From Eucommia ulmoides (Eukaryota; Streptophyta; Magnoliopsida; Garryales; Eucommiaceae): a DNA stretch of 64,000 bases. The first letter of the stretch is position 1, and the number at the start of each line of letters is the position of its first letter. A program made the translations under genes and the position numbers. The notes below the pieces were generated by a model. That model was not told the DNA's origin. It saw only the letters and a program-made list of their open reading frames with translations, and made no database searches. Shown here piece after piece: positions 56,891-64,000 of this stretch. Location: NCBI GenBank assembly GCA_016647705.1, contig CM028330.1, forward strand, positions 28,724,649 to 28,788,648. Direction: 5' to 3'.

Positions 56891-59687
56891 AAAATACTCT
56901 TTTGTATATTTCGGTCAAGTTTGATAACTTGTTCCCACTTTAATAGGGGGCCGATAAAGAGATGGAGAATTTTATCGTTAGAAGCACTGAAAAATCCCTA
57001 AACTCAAGCCGCAATTATGAGGAAGGTTGCGAAGGAGCGGAGGCCATCGGTAACCATCTGAGTTTCTAACAAACTCTGAATTCAACATCAAGTTTGCACA
57101 TGGATGAAAAACCTTCCATATACTTAGGCCAACCTGATAAGCTATGTCCATCCTAGTAGGGGCGCGGTGAGAAGCGATTTCTTTGTCTTACCAATTTAGG
57201 TCAACCATTGGACAATCCATCACAAAAGGATCCTTAACGCCAATCTACTATCTCCTACAATATTGCAAAGTTTTTTTTCCATTTCATGGATCAGATTCGA
57301 CTATTTGTGACAATAGCTAAAAAGGTTTTATGCTATACACAACAAACAAAGCAAGTTGATAAGCAAAAAAAAAAACTATTCTTTTATTCATATGAGTAAA
57401 CTTTCTATATAAGTTCTCTTGTGTACACCTTTACAAAAGTTATCCGATGCAATACATAAAATGCCATACGGGAAAGATGGATGAAGGAATATAATGTTGA
57501 AGAATCTATGGAATACACGGTTGGAAATTACCCCAAAAGAAACAACGCCAAGAAAAAGAATCCCCTTGGGTCCGACAAGTTTCAAAAAGAAAGACCTTTC
57601 ACTAAACAAAGGGTTGGAGCAAGTCCTATGAAGATTCACTCATCTTTTCACCTATGGAAGGAGAGTTGTCTCTCAACTAGTAAGGAAAAGATAGAGATTT
57701 AAGCCAAACGACTGGAATCATGGGAGATGACACAACTACAACTCAAATATCCTAAAGTATGATAACAAACTATCATATCAATATCGATTAACCAACATCA
57801 AGATAAATTAAGGTTTCCCAGTCCCAAAACCAAAAAGCTCAGGGAAAAATCATTCCCAGAACACTCCATGCAGGAATTCAGGGCACAAGCCGCCAAAGAG
57901 CCAACTAGAAGAGACCCCTTGTAGGCTCCACGCCCCGCAGATAAAAAGGATTTGGATTTATCCACAAGAAAATGGATGGAAAGAACTCTGAATTTTTTTG
58001 GATAACAACAGAATCGAAGCTATTAAACAGATGCTGAACAAAGACTTTCGTCTTATGAAACTTGTCGCCATAATCCACTTCAGAGCTTATAAGAAAGCTC
58101 ATTGTACAGATCCATAAGAAGCAGGAGGAATGATTCAAGGATAAATAAGTAAGATAACCAAGCTCTCCTTAAATAAGTATCCCAGATAAAACGCCAAGAA
58201 ACATATGTCATTAATCACAATAATTAAGCACACGATATTAAGTGCTGAGGGATGAAAAGATCAGCAAATCCACATAAAGCTTACATGTTGATACATTTCA
58301 TGAAGATTGTGCCTAGAGATACGCTCAGACTAGTCATGCCTTAAAAACATATGAAATTTGGTGCCAGTATTGATACTAAGTGGGCTCCATCCTGGATCCA
58401 CCTGGTTGAAAGCTTCACATGGGAAATAGAAAGAGACAAAAAATAGAGCGGACAAGTAAATGAAGTAGCAAAAATATAGCTTCATTGAACAAGTCTTGTA
58501 CAAGCCAGGGGGCATACCTCTTTGGTTTAAAAGGAGAAAAAATAGAAGAAATTAGGACCTCCTAGGTCAGAGGTCTCCTCGACAAAAAAGACCTTCTCCT
58601 TTTCTCCCTGTATTTGAAATAAAGTGTCCATGCATATCTCTTCCATTGTAGTGTCTTGCTGCTGACTCAGGCTCAGGAGACAGTCGGAGCTATTGCTTCA
58701 GGGACACAATCATTTCCACGTCCTCAACAAATCTTTACTGAGTGGTAGAAACTTTATTTCTCAATCTCTTTGCATTATGGAGAGCCTTAGAAGCTGTGCG
58801 TTCAGCTTTAGTACCCTATGCTCCTATTTTTCTAGACGGGTTGTGCTTCATCTCCTTCTCTCTCTAGGACGTTGAGTCGGGATATGATTTTCCTCCACTC
58901 CTCGAGCAAAGGAATACATCACACCACAGCATAGAAAACACTAGATAACTTTAGACAATTCTCAAAAGATCATCAAAGTTAAATGAAAAAGTGATGTATT
59001 CTTACTGAAACGTTCAAATTCAACAAGGTCAACACTGGATCATTGCCCAGTTCTACAACAATTGTCTTGATATTCTTCGGGGAAAATATAAATCTTGAGC
59101 CCACCTCACTAAATCCTTCAAGAAGAGAAGAGTCTCCTCATGAACCATCGACCCCTTGACCTTGAGAGATCGCATCACGGGATGACAAGATGGTGGCATC
59201 TCTCTAGAAGGCTCACCCATCTTCTCTTTTCCCTTCCTAGAAGCATCTAGAAAGGACCCTCATGCTTTCTTCACTGTCATTTTATCACGAATCATAACAC
59301 CAACAGTAGGACTGCACCTTCTCTTGATAGAGTTGAGGCCCGAGCTAGGAGTTACCCTAGGAGAAATAGTGAATGGGACTATCGCCGTCGTTGTTCCCTA
59401 GCCAGTTGTCGACAAATCCACTAGAGGAAATAAAGAAATTATGCTATCTTTGGTGTCTGACAAGACCTCTAGCTCGGCATCCAATAGTTCGGCACCAACA
59501 AAATTGTTAACCATTGCTAAAAGACAAAGCAGAAAGCAATTTCAGAAAAAGAAAAAACACATAGAATCTAACCTCCTTCCTTAGAGGATGCGTGCGACAA
59601 AGACGGTTCAAATCCCGATAGAGAATTCAAAATCGGGTGATCATCAGATCTAGCAGGGGCTATAAAGAAGAGGTCAAATGGTGTAGT
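56891..59687 (+). other. Long 3' non-coding region of the Tat element
   Basis: No domain recognised on either strand. Open stretches at 57388-57639 (minus) and 57481-57702 (plus) overlap each other and look like chance. Related elements (for example Grande) can have an antisense gene here, but I cannot confirm one. A purine-rich AAAGAAGAGG at 59664-59673, shortly before the LTR, may be the polypurine tract. Confidence 0.4.
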
Positions 59688-60592
59688 TGTAGACACCGTA
59701 TTTTGTCTCGCCCAGTTAGTGTCAAATTAAATATAAGTTTAGATAAACATTAAACTCATGTTTAAAGGGAATGAATTTCTACCTGAGAACACGCTATGCA
59801 ACATACAAAAACAACCAAAAAACATGAAAAAAATGCAAAAATATTGAATTTGATAAAACACAACTAGGCAAAAGTTTTGGGTCAAAATCGAAATTCCCGT
59901 GATTTAAGGAGGTCTAAAATGACTTTATTGACGTTTGATATTTCATCAAATCATATTTAGTACAGATATATCTTAGTCACTACCCTTAAATCATAGGACA
60001 TTTTAAACAATTAACTCGGGTACCCCACCCCTACTTCGAAACATTTACTTTTCATTAATCTATTCAAACTTAAAACTGAAAACATTTATTTCCCTCATGC
60101 ATATCACATCACATACCACTAAGAAATAATTCAAGACACCTTAATCAAGTCTTGGAAAGGTCATGACAAAGCCCAAAATCACAAGGTGATTTAAGGTGTG
60201 GACTTGACTTAGATTTTTACCAAATTCAAGTAGTCTTGACAAACTACCCTAGGCCCAAGCAATCAAAGGGATTAGCCATCATTTAAGGCCCATAAACCAA
60301 TCCTTATAATGAACTTGGATCCTTCCAAGAAGTTTCCTAACCAAATGGTAAAGGAAGAGGAAAAGACACTTAGGGCACAACTAACCGTTATCGAAACAAA
60401 ATTGATTCAATTCTCCACCTAAGTAAGGCATTCAATGAGCATTGAATTCCCATCCTATAAAGAATTAAATGTTTGGGATGATATGTCAAGACCATATTCA
60501 AGGTATCTAGATATTTTAGGCAAAATATCATAGAAACCAACCGAAAGCCTGAATAATGTTGATCCGTTACTGTAACTAAAACATATGAGTAG

Positions 60593-61969
60593 TATACGAT
60601 AAGGTTTTTTACACGCTTGCGTATTGACTACTCGCAAGTATACAAGGTCCAATTTTAATATAGTGGATCTTTAAGATCGGATATCGTTCCACAGGGACAA
60701 TATGAATAATTGAATACTGCAATTTGCATAGTCTTGTATTATCCCAACGGTTCAAGAATTATTTAAAATTAAACTAATTAAAACTAAGCTAAACTACAAT
60801 TAGTGGGTTAATCCTAACTAAGTTGATTACCTAGGAATTAATTTCATTCACTTAATACATGTTTGATTTCGTTTAGTTAACAATAACGGTGTTTAGGTAT
60901 CCGACAATCTCGGTTCGTAAACTCCACTACCACCTCTCCCGAGTGTAAGACAGGGGAATACGTGACTTCGTGTCAATAAAAAAGTCTCCCTCAATGTCTT
61001 AACGACTCTAGGTCGCGTGAGTCTTGCCCCAACGTCATCAATTGCACACTTACTAACGCCCTCCCAGGTCGTTAGATCGTCGTGTTGTGTTTACCCTAGT
61101 TCGAATCCAAGGTTACCTCTTCTGAGTGTCAAACCCTGTATTCTCAAATTCAACCCTAATACCTTAACAAGCATACTAAGATTGTCATAAAATGATAAAC
61201 GCAATCAAAATTAAAAGCAAACAACCGTTAAAGAAACATGTATTAAACCAAACAAGTATTTACACAACTACATCAATCCCTAACTAATATTTATCTAATC
61301 TGACATGATCTTGGCTATATAAGCATTAATACAAGAGGTATTAATCATCATTTACAATAAAACATTAAGTTACAAAAAGAGAAACAAAGAAATAAAGATC
61401 AAATCTTAAAGTGGAGTGATCCACTATCGCCAAAGATTCATCTGCCAATGTTTCCTCTTCTTCGATTGATGAATCTCCTCTTTGAGCTCTTCAAGAATGG
61501 CCAAGGATCACCTCCTAAGGTTAGGGATGTTCTAGCCTTCTAATGAAAGTGGGAGAATGGGTATTTATAGGTGTAAGGCTTCAAAATATTTGAAAATATC
61601 TATTTTGTTGTGCAGAGATGACCACCGTGATGGTGGGTAAGTTGGTTAGCTCACTATTGCGACAGTGAGATCACGCTATGGCGGTGGGCCAAAATCTTAA
61701 CTCTTGGATCTTTTACCACCGCGGTGGTGGGACTTTCTACCGAAAAACCCCTTCTCTGCATTCTTACCACCGCGGCGGTGGATTCTCACCACGGCGGTAA
61801 GTCTTGTGCCTTTGAAATCTTGTTCTTCCAACGTTTCTTCACCATTTTCACTCGTTTATCCCTTTTTTGCATCCCTACGCCTGAATTACATACATACTAA
61901 CAAAAACACTAATTCACTCGAAAACGACCAAATTCGACTTAGAAGTAGATAGGTTATTTCAACCTATCA
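60593..61969 (-). repeat. Solo LTR of LARD family with AGTAG duplication
   Basis: On plus TATACGATAAGGTTTTTTACAC to TTTCAACCTATCA (shown in part), flanked by AGTAG at 60588-60592 and 61970-61974. 1377 bp, one-block class (block about 60890-61095). TATA on minus near 61565 (CTATAAATACCC). GC palindromes at 61620-61800 (ACCACCGCGGCGGTGG). Confidence 0.85.
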
Positions 61970-63659
61970 AGTAGCATCTGAGCAAATCATTTAATGCAAA
62001 TCCCATCAAGCATTAAATTCTTGGGATAACATGGCATGACTAGCTTCAAAGGATCTAGATATTTTCACAAAAATATCTAAGGGTTACTAGCTAACTTCGA
62101 AACCAACCGACGATTACAAGGAAAGTTCATCTGATTCCATCTAAAATGAACTGAATGTATGGCCTCCAAGTCATGACTCATCACTTTGCATTAAATGAAA
62201 AGTGACACCTAAGGGCTAGGTTCAATGCATCTTGGGAGCATTTATGACAACCAAATCGAAATAGTAGATTAAACCGATGTTTAGCCCCTAAACCAAACTG
62301 GATTCATCCCATCAAGTTATAAATGTACCCATGTGCAAGGACAAGATAGAGAATCTAGCCTTTTTTTCCTAAATTCTCTCCAAGCTAAATCAAACCAAGA
62401 CAAGATAGCAAGTCCCCTAAGCTAAACACACCTCAAGGAAAAGGCTGGTGTTGCTTGCGCATTGCCAATACGCAGACCCCAGCTTATAAATAGGGGTACC
62501 TTCTTCTCATTTTTTTTCACAATTTGAATTCCTAGTTTCTCTTTCAAAAATTGAGCACATATCTTGGGTCCTAGGCCTCTAAAGTAGATTTATCAAAAAA
62601 CACGTTGTTATTCTGTCAAAATCCAGCCGTGGAAGGAATTCTTGAAGTTCTTAGAATAAGAACTTCAAGGATCAATGATCACCGATTAACACTAAGCCAA
62701 AGAGGATATGAGGTAGGCTACTTAGGGACGACTACATTCCCTAAGTAAGTTGTTGTTCTTGGCCAGGAATTCAAAGAACTACGACCACCGATCAACCACC
62801 GGCTAACCACCGATCAAGGAGATGGAGATAAACACTTAGGGAAGACCACATCCCCTAAGTAGGTATGTTCCTACCAAACACCCTATGATTCTTAGTTGAT
62901 TTTATGCACATTGTTTTGTATATAGTAGGATATTGTACGTAATACAATTTCTTTCATGTTCTTAACACATAAAACCCATGAAAATCAGATAAACCTTAAG
63001 AAGAACCTAACAACCATTTGATTTTTATCATAAACATCAAGCAAACACCTAATCTTAGCCATAACAACCAAATTAAGGTTAAATCATACAAAATTCATTC
63101 AACAACTTTCAAAACACGCCAAGACATTAAAAAACATCGACTTATTCAACCACGTGGTAAGAACACATGTGGATTCAAGCAACATGACTATTCACACCGT
63201 AAGTTCTGCATAGTCTATATGATTCTCCCCAAGAACATTGTATTTATTTTTTCCTTTTTAGCTAAACAAACACACATATGTATACATATATACTTATATA
63301 CTATACTGACAGACCCTTGTGGCTAAGAGCTTAGGATAAAAGGACGGCCTCTATTCCTTCGAGGATATGTGTGATTCTTCTTCAGAAACCTTCCCGTTTT
63401 CCTTATTTATGAGAAGGACTGGCATAAATATATAGTGTTTCATTTCACTTTTTAAATCACAACTTACAGACAAACACTAAACTAATCAAAGCAAAGGAGT
63501 TTCGTTTGAGGTTCTTCAGAAAATCAAAGCTTTGTTTCAAGGTTGTGATTCAGGTTCGTTTGACCAAAATTAACTAATAATCAACCAAAATTAACTAATA
63601 ATCAACCAAAACCTAACTAAACTAACTCAGATTTAACGAAATCCAACCCATCTTTTCAA

Positions 63660-63960
63660 ACATAACAAGATTGAACTACGTTCGACCTGATCTTTGGTAA
63701 ACACCCAAAGTATGTTGGCAACCCATAAAGGTTTGGTCACACCTCTAATAATTAATAAAGTTTTCAACCGTAACAAGATTGAACTACGTATGACCCAATA
63801 ATTGCTAACCACGCAAAGTATATAGGCAACCCATTAGGGTTTGGTCACACCTCTAATAATAAACGATGTTCTTTCCCAAATTAGAATGAACTAATTGATG
63901 ACCTGATTCTCATTTGTGATACGTAGGAAACCCACTTGCGGGTTCGGTTTCATATCCAAA
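63660..63960 (+). repeat. Tandem U5 motif block of the Tat LTR
   Basis: Two clear units of about 107 bp start near 63666 and 63773 (AACAAGATTGAACTACG; AAAGTATRTWGGCAACCCAT; GGTTTGGTCACACCTCTAAT). A third, more diverged one starts near 63885 (GATGACCTGATTCTC; GATACGTAGGAAACCC; GGGTTCGG). A short ATTAACTAATAATCAACCAA duplication precedes them at 63570-63610. Confidence 0.7.
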
Positions 63961-64000
63961 CAATTTAGTCTTAGTTTGCATTTCATTTAGTATTGCTTAT

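Larger units (their letters stand above)
41571..64000 (+). mobile_element. Tat/Ogre-type Ty3/gypsy element (fossil), interrupted
   Basis: Plus-strand order: gag with zinc knuckle, protease, reverse transcriptase, RNase H, a second RNase H of the archaeal type (about 45290-45640), and integrase. A long 3' region with tandem repeats follows, then an LTR starting TGTAGACACC at 59688. The second RNase H and TGTAGACACC start mark the Tat/Ogre lineage. A copia element (46015-55116) interrupts it just inside the integrase region, and a solo LTR sits in its LTR. The left end and 5' LTR were not identified; the right LTR runs off the window. The coding region is heavily broken. That the LTR and coding part belong to one element is inferred from order. 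Confidence 0.75.
59688..64000 (+). repeat. Tat/Ogre-type LTR (presumed 3'), runs off the window
   Basis: Starts TGTAGACACCGTATTTTGTC, the characteristic start of Tat/Ogre LTRs. A TATA box TTATAAATAGGGG lies at 62484-62496. Near the window end are U5-type motifs: GAACTACG, GACCTGAT, GATACGTAGG and GGGTTCGG. A solo LTR (60593-61969) sits inside it, flanked by two related copies of an AGGATCTAGATATTTT-type segment (60440-60545 and 62010-62110). Without the insertion it exceeds 2.9 kb. Confidence 0.75.

Noticed and set aside
57388-57702. Overlapping open frames on both strands
   Set aside because: No motif, mutual overlap, and position in a decayed retroelement 3' region.

Overview
The window looks like nuclear DNA of a flowering plant, probably a eudicot with a large transposon-rich genome. 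The grounds are an intron-bearing plant-specific PIRL gene, plant lineages of LTR retrotransposons (copia, Ty3/gypsy including a Tat/Ogre type with a second RNase H), and a Mutator-like transposon carrying a plant mobile domain. The species cannot be told. I see one convincing host gene (about 4.0-5.96 kb); nearly everything else is transposon sequence, much of it nested.

Layout. 1-2600: 3' part of a decayed Ty3/gypsy element. 2640-3215: stray LTR fragment of the family seen at 46-55 kb. 3216-3800: degenerate GTTAAC-rich repeats. 4001-5956: PIRL (Ras-group leucine-rich repeat protein), three exons, 509 codons. 6900-25962: a nest at least five levels deep. A small DNA transposon with inverted termini holds a decayed copia element (7144-23747). 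Its pol is split by a non-coding long-LTR element on the minus strand (11004-21053). That holds a relative in the opposite orientation (13279-18314), whose LTR holds a solo LTR (14367-15840). 26245-38335: a 12.1 kb Mutator-like element with long inverted termini built of hairpins, an ATAAGTC target duplication, tandem subterminal repeats, a decayed minus-strand transposase, and a second minus-strand gene with a plant mobile domain. 38656-39420: tail of a minus-strand copia element. 41.6 kb to the window end: a decayed Tat/Ogre-type gypsy element, interrupted by a minus-strand gag-only copia element (46015-55116) whose own LTR holds a solo LTR (51309-53330). Its presumed 3' LTR starts at 59688, holds another solo LTR and runs off the window.

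One LTR family recurs at least seven times (11004, 13279, 14367, 19442, 30823, 40175, 60593). It comes in two size classes, explained by a roughly 200 bp block present once or twice, and carries GC-rich CACCGC/GCGGTG palindromes in otherwise AT-rich DNA. No coding capacity was seen in it.

The most unusual unit is the 26-38 kb Mutator-like element. Inward-facing TATA boxes lie in both termini, a transposase is followed on the same strand by the mobile-domain gene, and an internal divergent promoter has iterated E2F-like GGCGGGAA motifs. All identifications are by eye from sequence and motifs; no database search was run.
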